A stretch of 64,000 nt of DNA from Gammaproteobacteria bacterium (GTDB lineage: Bacteria > Pseudomonadota > Gammaproteobacteria > Pseudomonadales > Pseudohongiellaceae), in the NCBI GenBank assembly GCA_030682575.1, contig JAUXNX010000001.1:186001-250000 (forward strand). The letters run 5' to 3'. A program made the position numbers and the translations under genes. The notes under the pieces were generated by a model. It searched no databases and was not told the DNA's origin. It worked only from the letters and a program-made list of their open reading frames with translations. Of this stretch, positions 55,901 to 64,000 are shown piece by piece; position 1 is the first letter of the stretch, and each line of letters begins with the position of its first letter.

Positions 55901-58736
55901 CGCCGACTGGTTGATCGACATCGGACCGGAAGGAGGAGACAAGGGCGGCACACTGGTAGCCGAAGGCACGCCTTCCGAATTCCTGCAGCATGGCAAGGGG
56001 CTGACCGCGCAGGCGCTGCGCGAATACGAGCAGAGCATGATGGATACGCGCCGTCGTTCGCTCGCTGCGCTGCCGACTATCGATAAAGCAGCAAAGTTGC
56101 CCGCTCCAGTCAGAGCGATTCAGATACACCACGCCCGCGAACACAATCTCAAGAACATCGACGTCAGCATTCCCTGGAACAAGTTCACGGTCATTACCGG
56201 CGTGAGCGGCAGCGGCAAGAGCACGCTCGCGTTCGACATCGTTTTCGGCGAAGGTCAGCGTCGCTACCTCGAATCCCTCAATGCCTATGCGCGGCAATTT
56301 GTGCAACCTGCCACCCGTCCCGACGTGGATGCGATTCACGGCATTCCACCGACGGTAGCCATCGAACAGCGCACCAGTCGCGGGGGCCGCAAGAGCACCG
56401 TCGCCACACTGACCGAGATCTATCACTTTCTGCGTCTGCTTTTCGTCAAGCTCGGCGTGCAACACTGCCCGCGCTGTGATGTACCCATCGCCCCGCAGAC
56501 CAGGGACATGATCCTTTCCAGAATTCTTTCAAGCTGGAAAGGCAAGGAAGTGAATCTGCTGGCGCCGATGGTGGTGGGCCGCAAGGGCATCTACAAGGAA
56601 CTGGCGGCGTGGGCGGCGAGCCGTGGCTACACACAACTGCGCGCCGACGGCCATTATCTGCCGAGTGATCCCTGGCCAGTGCTGGATCGCTACAAGGAAC
56701 ACGATGTCGAGATTCTCACCGGCAGTTGCATGGTCAACGCGCGCAACGAGGCGATGCTGACTGCGCTGATCGACCAGACACTCGAACTTGGCAACGGCCT
56801 GCTCATCGTCGCCCCTGTGAAGGCGGCAGCGGGCGAACGCAAGGCCGACATGCTGTTCTCCACGCAGCGCGCCTGTCCCTCCTGCGGCGACAGCTTTGAT
56901 GAACTTGATCCACGCCTGTTCTCCTATAACTCCAAACATGGGTGGTGTGGCACCTGTTTCGGCACCGGCGAAATCATCGGCAGTTTTACGGAGGAACAAA
57001 CGGGCGAAGAAGAAGTCTGGCTGGAGACGTCAGAAACCGACAACGAAGACGACTTGCCCCCGGACCGAGTGTGCTGCCCTGCGTGCGATGGTCAGCGTCT
57101 CAATCCTGTGGCACTCGCCGTGCAACTGGAAGGACGCTCGATTGCAGAGTTCACCGAGTTGTCGGTCATCGACGCAGAGCAGAGGATCGGTAAATTCCGC
57201 TTCGACAGGAAGGAACAGGCCATTGCCCGCGATGTGCTGCCAGAACTGCGCTCACGCCTGAGTTTTCTCAACAAGGTTGGACTGGGGTATCTGAGCCTTG
57301 ATCGCGCAGCGCCAACTCTCAGCGGCGGCGAAGCGCAGCGCATACGCCTCGCCTCCCAGCTCGGCTCCAACCTGCAGGGCGTGTGTTACATCCTCGACGA
57401 ACCCACCATTGGTCTGCACGCGCGGGACAATGCGCTGCTGATCCAGACCCTGCGTGAACTGCAGCAGCACGGCAACACCGTGATTGTCGTCGAACACGAC
57501 GATGCCACCATGGCCGAGGCCGACCATCTGATCGATGTGGGGCCTGGCGCGGGCAGCCGTGGTGGTGAGATTGTCGCTCAAGGCACACTTGCGCAACTGA
57601 AGAAGAACAAGGTCTCGCTCACCGGCCGTTTTCTCGCCAACCCGTTGCGCCATCCATTGCCAAATCTGCGCGATGTCATCGCACGCACAATATGGCCAGA
57701 CACAATATTGCGAATCGAGGAAGCCACGTTGAACAACCTGCGCGATGTCTCCCTCGACATTCCCCTGCGCCGACTGGTTGCCGTCAGTGGCGTGAGCGGC
57801 AGCGGCAAGAGCACGCTGATTCGCGGCGTGCTCTTCGACAACCTTCGCCAGGCGCTGCGCGCGCGCAACAACCGCAGGAAAATTCCGGCCTGGACTGGCT
57901 GTGACAAGCTCACAGGCTGGGAGAGTGTGGACCGTCTGCTGCAGGTGGACCAGACACCTATCGGCAAGACACCCCGCTCCTGCCCCGCCAGCTACATCGG
58001 CATCTGGGACACCATCCGCAAGCTCTTTGCAGACACGGTCGATGCACGTCTGCGCGGCTACGGGCCAGGTCGCTTCTCCTTCAACGTCTCGGGCGGCCGC
58101 TGCGAAACCTGCGCCGGCAACGGCATGCGCCGCATCGAGATGAACTTCCTTCCCGACGTGCGGGTGAACTGCGAGGAGTGTCACGGCTGGCGCTTCAACG
58201 ACGACACGCTGGCAGTACGCTACAAGGACAAGCACATCGGCCATGTACTTGCCATGAACGTGGACGAGGCGGTGGAATTCTTTGCGCCCGTGCCGCTGGT
58301 GCATCACCCGCTCAGCCTGTTGCAGGATGTCGGTCTGGGCTACCTGACTCTGGGTCAGCAGAGTCCGACGCTGAGTGGCGGCGAGGCACAGCGCATCAAG
58401 CTGGTGGCAGAGTTGGCGAAGGCGAAACCCTCAGTGCAGCTGCGTCGCAACACCGTCACGCACAGCCTCTACATTCTGGATGAGCCAACGGTGGGTCTCC
58501 ATATGGCAGATGTGGAGAAATTGTTGCGAGTACTGCACCGCCTCGTTGATACCGGCAACAGTGTGATTGTGATCGAACACAACCTCGATGTGATCGCGGA
58601 AGCCGATTGGGTGATCGACATGGGACCCGAAGGCGGCAAGGATGGTGGCAAAGTGATCGCCCAGTGCGAACCGCTGGCACTGACCCGCAAGAAAAAGTCG
58701 CACACAGGCACTCATCTTGCGCGGTTGTTCTTGTAG
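52989..58736 (+). CDS. uvrA: Tandem double UvrA (four ABC modules)
   Basis: A 1915-residue protein made of two consecutive UvrA-like units, against about 940 residues for a normal UvrA, the damage-recognition subunit of nucleotide excision repair. Walker A motifs GVSGSGKS occur near residues 35, 692, 1070 and 1600. ABC signatures LSGGE(V/A)Q occur near 500, 886, 1443 and 1794. Zinc-binding CxxC sets are present in both units. I place the start at 52989 because it gives the UvrA N-terminus (MQNIQDGIVIKGARQNNLKN) and follows a LexA box. REP-like sequence is translated near residues 451-462 and 639-660. Long UvrA fusions are known in other genera, but their role is unclear. Confidence 0.93.
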   Translation: MQNIQDGIVIKGARQNNLKNLSLTLPTGKLIVITGVSGSGKSTLAFDTIYAEGQRRYVETFSAYARQFLDRMDKPAVDSILGIPPAIAIDQSNPVRTSRSTVGTMTELNDYLKLAFARLALLHCPQCARIVRKDTPQSIVADLHERLQQEQRINICLPIRVPHNFSEEEIVQLLGQQGYTRIQSRHRTDKGDVVEAVQDRLRLNEANRERLGEALEVAMHHGNGRVVVYPISEGESASDKDTALPPLRFSSHHHCADCDIEFAEPQPSLFSFNSPIGACDECRGFGRIIGVDFGLVIPDENKSLAQGAVRPWQTPSFKECQDDMMRFARKRKIPTDTPWSQLSTEHQQWVLEGEGSSEDGLWYGVRRFFNWLETKAYKMHIRVLLSKYRAYTECHVCHGTRLKAESLWWRLHGADRHLNINEVMTLSLEHCADFFAALAGGRIDSGDGGNIHSRARLAPTGSAGSALDEATQLLMTEVRSRLGYLLDVGLGYLTLDRQSRTLSGGEVQRINLTTALGTSLVNTLFVLDEPSIGLHSRDMTRMIRILHRLRDAGNTLIVVEHDPQVMLAADLIIDIGPGPGKDGGEIRFMGTPAQLLKHKDSLTAQYLNGKRSVLDLVLQQKSEREDQNRTAGVADTAATYSLAKPASARATSGTSPARDFQSAPAVSIQGASEHNLRDMDIRIPLGQLVCLTGVSGSGKSTLIHDVLYRAACKYFGQATEAPGAHTAVTGLEHVQNVVMVDQSPIGKTTRSIPATYVGAFDVIRQRFISEPLAKERAYTVGTFSFNAGNGRCPTCSGNGFEHVEMQFLSDVYLRCPECNGKRYRREILEVRISGATPGRKTIADVLEMTVSEALAFFADDAGVIECLQPLLDVGLQYVQLGQAVPTLSGGEAQRLKLAGHLATIAQEQSKAAGKRKRSTGKPAKGLLFLFDEPTTGLHFHDISVLMSAFRKLINAGHSLLIIEHNLDVIRVADWLIDIGPEGGDKGGTLVAEGTPSEFLQHGKGLTAQALREYEQSMMDTRRRSLAALPTIDKAAKLPAPVRAIQIHHAREHNLKNIDVSIPWNKFTVITGVSGSGKSTLAFDIVFGEGQRRYLESLNAYARQFVQPATRPDVDAIHGIPPTVAIEQRTSRGGRKSTVATLTEIYHFLRLLFVKLGVQHCPRCDVPIAPQTRDMILSRILSSWKGKEVNLLAPMVVGRKGIYKELAAWAASRGYTQLRADGHYLPSDPWPVLDRYKEHDVEILTGSCMVNARNEAMLTALIDQTLELGNGLLIVAPVKAAAGERKADMLFSTQRACPSCGDSFDELDPRLFSYNSKHGWCGTCFGTGEIIGSFTEEQTGEEEVWLETSETDNEDDLPPDRVCCPACDGQRLNPVALAVQLEGRSIAEFTELSVIDAEQRIGKFRFDRKEQAIARDVLPELRSRLSFLNKVGLGYLSLDRAAPTLSGGEAQRIRLASQLGSNLQGVCYILDEPTIGLHARDNALLIQTLRELQQHGNTVIVVEHDDATMAEADHLIDVGPGAGSRGGEIVAQGTLAQLKKNKVSLTGRFLANPLRHPLPNLRDVIARTIWPDTILRIEEATLNNLRDVSLDIPLRRLVAVSGVSGSGKSTLIRGVLFDNLRQALRARNNRRKIPAWTGCDKLTGWESVDRLLQVDQTPIGKTPRSCPASYIGIWDTIRKLFADTVDARLRGYGPGRFSFNVSGGRCETCAGNGMRRIEMNFLPDVRVNCEECHGWRFNDDTLAVRYKDKHIGHVLAMNVDEAVEFFAPVPLVHHPLSLLQDVGLGYLTLGQQSPTLSGGEAQRIKLVAELAKAKPSVQLRRNTVTHSLYILDEPTVGLHMADVEKLLRVLHRLVDTGNSVIVIEHNLDVIAEADWVIDMGPEGGKDGGKVIAQCEPLALTRKKKSHTGTHLARLFL
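54341..54374. repeat. REP palindrome inside the uvrA coding frame
   Basis: The minus strand reads CTGTGGGAGCGAGCCTCGCT followed by CGCGAATG, a Pseudomonas-type REP head and stem (GCGAGCGAGGCTCGC). It lies in frame inside uvrA and is translated as IHSRARLAPTG, within the insert before the first ABC signature. Confidence 0.75.
54903..54970. repeat. Degenerate REP pair inside the uvrA coding frame
   Basis: Two REP-like stretches in the linker between the first and second ABC modules: CTCGCGAAGCCCGCTTCTGC and, further on, GGAACGAGCCCTGCTCGCGA. Both are decayed relative to the 54341 copy. Together they encode about 22 linker residues rich in Ala, Ser and Pro. Confidence 0.5.
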
Positions 58737-58879
58737 ATCCCTTTCATGTGAGAAGCAGGCTTCAATCACTCGCACAAAAAGTGCCCCACCAACTGCTTTA
58801 CCCATCGTGAATGGACAGGCTATGATGACCCGGCGAATTGACGGTTACTCAAAATCTACCGCTTTCCAGGGTTCCCCCC

Positions 58880-60604
58880 GTGATCCAGACCATCAAGAAC
58901 AAGATCACACGCGTCATCATACGCACCAGCGTGGTGATTGCAGGACTGCTCAGCACAGCTCTGGTTGGCTGGCTGATGGCAGATTCCGCCTTGCGTGTGT
59001 GGCAGGTCGAAGCCATTACCGAGGCCGAACGACTCAGTACCGAATTGAATTACCGCGTCCAACGCGAACGCGAACCCCTTGTTGCCATATCCATACTCTA
59101 CTTCGGATCCACCGAGGTTACGCAGGATGAGTTGATCGCCTCCAGGGCTCAACTGGTTGACTCTACTGCTCGCAACCCCATGCTTTCACTCGGATTCGTG
59201 ACACGCAGAAATGAAGATGGTTTCCTGGTGCAGCAGGCCGCTGGCGACTTGCCGCTGTTGCCAACGGGCCAGTCCTATCTGATCAATGAACATCTGGTCA
59301 CAACGATCGAACAGGCTTTCGAGCAGAAGCCCGCCATCGTGACTGGCGCTCTCTTCAAGGTCGATGACATCAGCTACCTGCCGCTGGCCATTGCCGTCCC
59401 CAATGCTGAGATGGAGGGGGTGCTTGTCTGCCTGATTGATTTCAGTCACCTTCTGGAGGACGTGACCAGGGGAATCATCGCCAACGGCACCACCGTGGAA
59501 ATCTACCACCCCGAATTTCCCAATGTGAATTATTCCAGCCTGCCAGCCCTGAACTCCGCGCAGGAGATGTCGCATCAAACGGAAATCGACATGGGGCTCT
59601 ACCGCTGGGAACTCATCTGGCACTTCGACGCCGACAACGGCAATCCGGTGGACTATCGGCTGACATATGTGTCTATCGCTTTCGGACTGGCGATCACCGC
59701 TCTGTTGACCTTCATCATCCACAATATCCTGCAGCAACAGCGCCGTGTCGAACAGCAGGTGAAAGAAAAATCCGCAGAGCTGGAAGATGCTCACAGCAAA
59801 ATGGTACAACAGGGCCGAATGGCGGCCCTCGGCGGGATGGTGGCAGGTATCTCCCACGAACTGAATACGCCGGTGGGCAACAGTCTCATGGCGGCAACGG
59901 TGTTGCGGAACCGCACAGCAGAGGTGCGCGGGTTGCTGACGGACAACAATCTCAAACACTCCGATCTGAGCAGTTTTCTTGAGTTCGCCACCGACAGCAG
60001 CCGCATCATAGAAGAGAATATCCGCCGCGCCACCGAGCTGGTGAAGAACTTCAAGCAGGTCGCAGTTGATCAAACCAGTGAGCGCAGACGCAGCTTCAGC
60101 ATCTCGGTGATGATCAACGAACTTGTTACAACATTGAGCCCACAGCTCAGGCATACTTCACACAGACTTGAGGTCGTCGTACCCGAACATGTTCTGATGA
60201 ACAGTTACCCCGGCCCCCTCGGTCAAGTCATTACCAACCTGGTCATGAATTCCTTGACTCATGCCTTCGAGTCCCACACCAGTGGACTGATGCAGATCAC
60301 GGTCCGAATGCCTGACGATCTGCACCTGAGCCTTGAGTACAGTGACAACGGTTGCGGCATAGACGAGAAAATCAAAAGCCGCATCTTTGACCCGTTCTTC
60401 ACCACGCAACTCGGCCAGGGCAGCAGCGGCCTGGGCCTGCATATCGCCTATAACATCGTCACCGACATGCTCGGCGGTGAGATCAAGCTCGATGAGAAAA
60501 ACAGCAAAGGTGTGCGCTTCCTGATCACTCTGCCTCTTGAGGCGCCTGAAAGGCGACAACAAAAAACACAGGACCGACGGAACACTCCCTATGGCACACA
60601 ATAA
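58880..60604 (+). CDS. Membrane sensor histidine kinase
   Basis: A 574-residue two-component kinase. A membrane helix near residues 12-32 (VVIAGLLSTALVGWLMADSA) and a second near 268-290 enclose a periplasmic sensor domain. A short coiled segment (QQQRRVEQQVKEKSAELEDA) leads to the H-box GMVAGISHELNTPVGNS. The N box NLVMNSLTHAFE and G boxes DNGCGID and GSSGLGLHIAYNIV follow. I use GTG at 58880, with AGGG upstream; TTG 58838 is the alternative. It overlaps the response regulator gene by 14 bases, so they form a pair. The signal is unknown. Confidence 0.88.
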   Translation: MIQTIKNKITRVIIRTSVVIAGLLSTALVGWLMADSALRVWQVEAITEAERLSTELNYRVQREREPLVAISILYFGSTEVTQDELIASRAQLVDSTARNPMLSLGFVTRRNEDGFLVQQAAGDLPLLPTGQSYLINEHLVTTIEQAFEQKPAIVTGALFKVDDISYLPLAIAVPNAEMEGVLVCLIDFSHLLEDVTRGIIANGTTVEIYHPEFPNVNYSSLPALNSAQEMSHQTEIDMGLYRWELIWHFDADNGNPVDYRLTYVSIAFGLAITALLTFIIHNILQQQRRVEQQVKEKSAELEDAHSKMVQQGRMAALGGMVAGISHELNTPVGNSLMAATVLRNRTAEVRGLLTDNNLKHSDLSSFLEFATDSSRIIEENIRRATELVKNFKQVAVDQTSERRRSFSISVMINELVTTLSPQLRHTSHRLEVVVPEHVLMNSYPGPLGQVITNLVMNSLTHAFESHTSGLMQITVRMPDDLHLSLEYSDNGCGIDEKIKSRIFDPFFTTQLGQGSSGLGLHIAYNIVTDMLGGEIKLDEKNSKGVRFLITLPLEAPERRQQKTQDRRNTPYGTQ

Positions 60605-62801
60605 TAACGACGACATCGTGTTCAAGCCCGAATCGCCTGTCCAGAAAAAGGCACCTCTGCGCCCAGAGGACTCCTGGCATATCCTGATTGTGGATGACGA
60701 CAAGGAAGTGCATGAGGTCACACGCCTGGCACTGTCCAGACTGACGGTGCTGGGCAGGCCTCTGGAGTTGCATCACACGTCGTCGGCCGCCGAATGTCTT
60801 CAATTTCTCGAAGACAGAGACAATATCGCTGTCATCCTCATCGATGTCGTGATGGAAACCGAAGACGCCGGCCTCAGCGCAGTACGCTATATCAGAAACA
60901 CCATGGCACGGGACGAAGTGCGCATCATCCTGCGCACCGGCCAACCAGGATATGCGCCGGAAGAAAATGTGGTGCAGGACTACGACATCAACGACTACAA
61001 AACCAAGTCGGAACTCACCCACAGCACACTCACAACAGTGATGATTTCGTCCATCAGGTCGTATCAGCAGATCCGTACCATCAATCAGAATCGCAAGGGC
61101 TTGCAGAAGATAATCAACGCAGGCGCAAGCCTGATGGAGCAACATTCACTGGAGGAGTTTTCGGACGGGGTGATTACACAGATCTCGTCCTTGCTCGGCC
61201 TGCGGGCAGAGGGTTTGCTATGCGCTCAGGCGCGACTGGATGAAGACGCTGAGCAGGACGACATCTACATCATGGGCGCGGCAGGCAGTTATGCCCCATT
61301 GATTCGCCATCAACTGAGTCGCATTGACGATACCCACATAAGCAGCCTGATCAATACTTGTCTGCAGCAAAAGCAGCACCTTTATACCGATGCCGAAACC
61401 GTGCTGTATCTGGGTAACGAACAACATACAGCCGCCGTCTATTTGCAAACTCGTTGCCCGATTTCAGAGACCGACAAAGCACTGCTGCAGGTATTTCTGT
61501 CGAACATCACCATCGGTTACGAGAACGTCAAACTGTTCCAGGAACTGCGTGTTACTGCATACACAGATCCGCTCACACGTCTGGCCAATCGCATCGAATT
61601 CACTCGCCTGTTGCAGGGCAGAGTCGACAGCGAAGAGGCAAGACAAGTCGCCGTACTCGTCGACATCGATCACTTTTCCGACATCAACGACGGACTCGGC
61701 CAGGAGACAGGCAACGAACTGCTCATCGCCGTGGCAAGCCGCCTGAAGATGGCCTTTGGCGACAACTGTGTAGTGGCCCGTGTGGACGCGGACGTATTCG
61801 GCATTGTCGGAGAAGAGTTCAATCTCTCACCACAATCCATCCTGGCCATTTTCGAATCACCTTTCAGCACTCGCGATCAGGTGTTGTCGATCAATGCCAC
61901 TCTCGGCATAGGTCGTCTGCATGAACTTGGCGATCACGGATTGACCATGCTCAAGCGCGTCTACATTGCATTGAACAGCGCCAAGAAGGAGAACACCCGA
62001 CACTTCGAATACTACTCTCCGGAGATGGAAGAAGCGAAAGAGCAAAGACTGCAGATGATCCGACAATTGCGGATAGATTTTGCGCTGCAGAAACTGCGTA
62101 TCTGGTATCAGCCGCAGTACGACCTGAAAACACGCCGCATTGTGTGCCTTGAGGCACTGTTGCGATGGCCACAGGCAGACGGAAGTTTCATCCCTCCCGG
62201 CGTCTTCATTCCCATCGCGGAATATTCAGGGCTCATCATTTCCATCGGGGCCTGGGTGCTCGAGAACGTCTGCGCGCAGATCGCCATGTTCAAGGCCGCA
62301 GGGTTCAAGGATCTACGGATCGCAGTCAACGTCTCCATGCCGCAATTCCGCAGTCCTCTTTTCGTCCCCCATGTCGCCAGTGCGCTGAAACGTCACAATA
62401 TTGCCAACGGTGAACTGGAACTGGAAATTACTGAGTCTGTCATGATGGATGACCCGGAAGCCCTCATTCAGTGCCTCACCAAACTGAAGGCTCTCGGTAT
62501 CCGCATATCCATTGACGACTTCGGCACCGGTTACTCGTCACTGAATTACCTGCGTCGCCTGCCGCTCGACAAGATGAAAGTAGACCGCAGTTTTATCCGG
62601 GATATTGGCAAACCCGGCGGAGCCGTCATCGCCGAAACCATTGTGCATCTTGGCAGACAACTGGGGTTGGTGACGATCGCGGAAGGGATAGAAACCGCCG
62701 AACAGGAACAGATCATGACAGACATGGGGTGTGTCGAGGCACAGGGCTACTACTTTGCCAAACCCATGCCGTTGGAAGAGCTTGCGGAGTTGCTCAAGTA
62801 G
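60591..62801 (+). CDS. REC-DUF3369-GGDEF-EAL phosphodiesterase
   Basis: A 736-residue response regulator. The receiver domain comprises about residues 25-150 (ILIVDDDKEVHEVTRLALSR; VILIDVVMETEDAG). A DUF3369 sensor-like domain follows, about 155-330. A GGDEF domain (about 340-490) has a degenerate active site, DADVF in place of GGDEF. The EAL domain from about 495 keeps EALLRW, ELEITESVMM, IDDFGTGYSSL and AEGIETAEQ. It is therefore expected to degrade cyclic di-GMP, not make it, and its output may act on the PilZ protein at 18117. The start at 60591 lacks a strong ribosome site but is the first good ATG; the kinase gene overlaps it. Confidence 0.9.
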   Translation: MAHNNNDDIVFKPESPVQKKAPLRPEDSWHILIVDDDKEVHEVTRLALSRLTVLGRPLELHHTSSAAECLQFLEDRDNIAVILIDVVMETEDAGLSAVRYIRNTMARDEVRIILRTGQPGYAPEENVVQDYDINDYKTKSELTHSTLTTVMISSIRSYQQIRTINQNRKGLQKIINAGASLMEQHSLEEFSDGVITQISSLLGLRAEGLLCAQARLDEDAEQDDIYIMGAAGSYAPLIRHQLSRIDDTHISSLINTCLQQKQHLYTDAETVLYLGNEQHTAAVYLQTRCPISETDKALLQVFLSNITIGYENVKLFQELRVTAYTDPLTRLANRIEFTRLLQGRVDSEEARQVAVLVDIDHFSDINDGLGQETGNELLIAVASRLKMAFGDNCVVARVDADVFGIVGEEFNLSPQSILAIFESPFSTRDQVLSINATLGIGRLHELGDHGLTMLKRVYIALNSAKKENTRHFEYYSPEMEEAKEQRLQMIRQLRIDFALQKLRIWYQPQYDLKTRRIVCLEALLRWPQADGSFIPPGVFIPIAEYSGLIISIGAWVLENVCAQIAMFKAAGFKDLRIAVNVSMPQFRSPLFVPHVASALKRHNIANGELELEITESVMMDDPEALIQCLTKLKALGIRISIDDFGTGYSSLNYLRRLPLDKMKVDRSFIRDIGKPGGAVIAETIVHLGRQLGLVTIAEGIETAEQEQIMTDMGCVEAQGYYFAKPMPLEELAELLK

Positions 62802-62843
62802 GCTGTACCTGATGTTGTTGAACACCAGGAATAGTATGGTCTA

Positions 62844-63091
62844 TCAAAGGCGGAAGTGATAAAGCGCAGCAACAGGCGGGACAATCTCAAGTGGCACTAT
62901 CGGTTCAGGCTTCGTGACCTGTTCGATCACCTCCATTTCAATCTCGGGCATGGTGGCATCCACCACCGTCACGATCGAGAGTTCCTGCTCGACGAGTCCT
63001 CCCTTTGCAATCAACGACTGCATTGCATACAACAGGAGAAGGGTTATCAGTGCGGCCAGACCAACGAGCTAATCCCACGGATTGCGATCAT
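62844..63091 (-). pseudogene. Broken TonB-like N-terminal fragment
   Basis: Minus-strand sequence encodes LVGLAALITLLLLYAMQSLI followed by AKGG and an acidic, Pro-containing stretch (EVIEQVTKPEPIVPLEIVPP). This resembles the membrane anchor and linker start of TonB-type proteins. The frame in front of LVGLAA is closed by a stop, while the nearest ATG (63091, MIAIRGISS) is in another frame, so a one-base shift is needed to join them. It ends early after about 70 residues with no TonB C-terminal domain. The assignment is tentative. Confidence 0.35.
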
Positions 63092-63447
63092 GGTCTGTCT
63101 CCGTCAAACCGAACGTTATTGTTGTGAAGCACGCCCCGATGGTGCTCCCGGAAGATGGGAAATGCAACCCGTCAGATGAAGGGTTTTAGGGTGGTTGGAG
63201 ACATCGTGTGGGGTGGCGGTTTCGGGTTGGAGGAATTGGGGTTGAGGCGTATAGTGGTGGGAGATTGACGGGAGTGAGGGCAGATGACTAATCGATTATT
63301 GTCTTCGCCAAAAGTTAGCAAGTCTTGGCAGGGGTGGCGTGAATTTGCGTGCGATTTGAATTTGGTGGTTAGAATTATATGGCCGCCTGTTGAAAAAATT
63401 TGGAAACCGTTGGCCTTACAAATTAACTGTTAGGTGCAAGGAAACAT
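63092..63447. other. Gap before the DUF4145 gene
   Basis: About 356 bases, mostly AT-rich from 63300 on, with a clear drop in GC compared with the rest of the window. I see no gene, terminator or known site. The base change marks a likely junction of acquired DNA. Confidence 0.45.
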
Positions 63448-64000
63448 ATGAGTAATAAATCACTTCCATACAGATCTCCAGAATTCAATGTTAAAACATT
63501 TCATTGTCCGAACTGCTCCGCATACTCCAAGCAGCGTTGGGCTTTCCCAAACATGAATTTTGAAGGTATTGGTGTCAACGCTGATCATAATATGGGCCTC
63601 ACACGGTGTGACAATTGTGAGAAGTATTCAATCTGGGTAGACCAAAATCTGGTTTTTCCAATTAAGCTTCCGGGGATTACTCCTAACCCTGATCTAAGTG
63701 ATGACATCAAGGCAGATTTCGACGAAGCAAGAAGAATACTACACGACTCTCCAAGAGGTGCGGCTGCGCTCTTACGTTTAGTTGTCCAAAAGATATGTAT
63801 TGAACTTGGAAAGAAAGGTAAAAATATTAATGACGATATAGCTGCATTAGTAAAAGAAGGCATGCCTCCAAAGATTCAGCAAGCGCTTGATGTCGTACGT
63901 GTCGTTGGAAACAACGCTGTTCACCCCGGCGTCATAGACATGAAGGACAATGTAGAAACGGCAAATAAACTTTTTTCTCTAGTTAACCTCATTGCTGAGG
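63448..64000 (+). CDS. DUF4145 domain protein, partial
   Basis: The first 184 residues of a protein that continues past the window. Residues C20-C23 and C54-C57 form a probable zinc ribbon (FHCPNCSAYSKQ; TRCDNCEKYS). A DUF4145 domain follows (RRILHDSPRGAAALLRLVVQ, then VVRVVGNNAVHPGV). DUF4145 is a HEPN-like domain often found near restriction or other defense genes, but no partner is visible here. An AAGGAAA site precedes the ATG. Its low GC and codon use differ from the other genes and suggest transfer. Confidence 0.85.
   Translation, partial: MSNKSLPYRSPEFNVKTFHCPNCSAYSKQRWAFPNMNFEGIGVNADHNMGLTRCDNCEKYSIWVDQNLVFPIKLPGITPNPDLSDDIKADFDEARRILHDSPRGAAALLRLVVQKICIELGKKGKNINDDIAALVKEGMPPKIQQALDVVRVVGNNAVHPGVIDMKDNVETANKLFSLVNLIAE

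Noticed and set aside
55077-56465. Long minus-strand open frame opposite uvrA (462 codons)
   Set aside because: Same reason: it mirrors the codon pattern of the conserved UvrA modules and shows no protein motif.
63420-63447. GTTAGGT before the DUF4145 gene as an integron attC boundary
   Set aside because: The GTTRRRY core fits, but I could not find the partner RYYYAAC or a foldable attC arm within 150 bases upstream.

Overview
This window comes from a Gammaproteobacterium. The flagellar order flgBCDEFGHIJKL with cheR, cheV, flgA, flgM, flgN and a PilZ protein alongside is the arrangement known from Pseudomonas. Pseudomonas-type REP palindromes and sigma-54/sigma-28 style promoters agree with this. 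Two large TonB-dependent receptors and a DmdC-like acyl-CoA dehydrogenase suggest an aquatic relative, possibly a Pseudohongiella-type genus. That placement is inference, not something the sequence proves.

Layout. Positions 1-18830 are a flagellar/chemotaxis cluster: the N-terminal part of a flagellin gene, a FliT-like protein, the long minus-strand operon flgB to flgL, then cheR, cheV and flgA, and the plus-strand set flgM, flgN and a YcgR-like PilZ protein. Recognisable sigma-54 sites lie upstream of flgB and flgA and a sigma-28 site upstream of flgM. Positions 18834-23614 hold two linked nucleotide-sugar-transferase-like genes, a small unknown gene, a two-repeat AP2-like protein, tRNA-Arg(CCT), a tiny ribbon-helix-helix gene overlapping a second tiny ORF, and a polyphosphate:AMP phosphotransferase. 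Positions 23846-27175 are a copper-resistance set (copL-like, copA, copB). It is followed by an OsmC protein, an MFS carrier, an ElaA-type acetyltransferase and a very large TonB-dependent receptor.

Positions 33311-49372 are mostly housekeeping and accessory genes: a DUF945 protein, ygiQ, a Fur-boxed FecA-like receptor, tex, trmJ, a SuhB homologue whose catalytic residues are replaced, a MATE pump, a B12-binding radical SAM enzyme, a nitroreductase, an acyltransferase and a TetR regulator. Two structured repeats sit in gaps here: a 264-bp MITE-like element between trmJ and suhB, and a large inverted repeat between fecA and tex. Positions 49566-52646 hold the acyl-CoA dehydrogenase, a TauE/SafE permease and a frameshifted repeat-protein gene. 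Positions 52989-58736 encode a 1915-residue tandem UvrA with four ABC modules, a consensus LexA box directly upstream, and REP palindromes translated as part of the protein. A histidine kinase and a REC-DUF3369-GGDEF-EAL phosphodiesterase follow. The window ends with a broken TonB-like fragment and the start of an AT-rich DUF4145 gene.

The most noteworthy items are the LexA-controlled double UvrA with in-frame REP sequence, the SuhB with its active site erased, the MITE-like element beside it, and the tandem AP2-like protein next to the tRNA/RHH region. I saw no CRISPR array, rRNA, complete insertion sequence or prophage.
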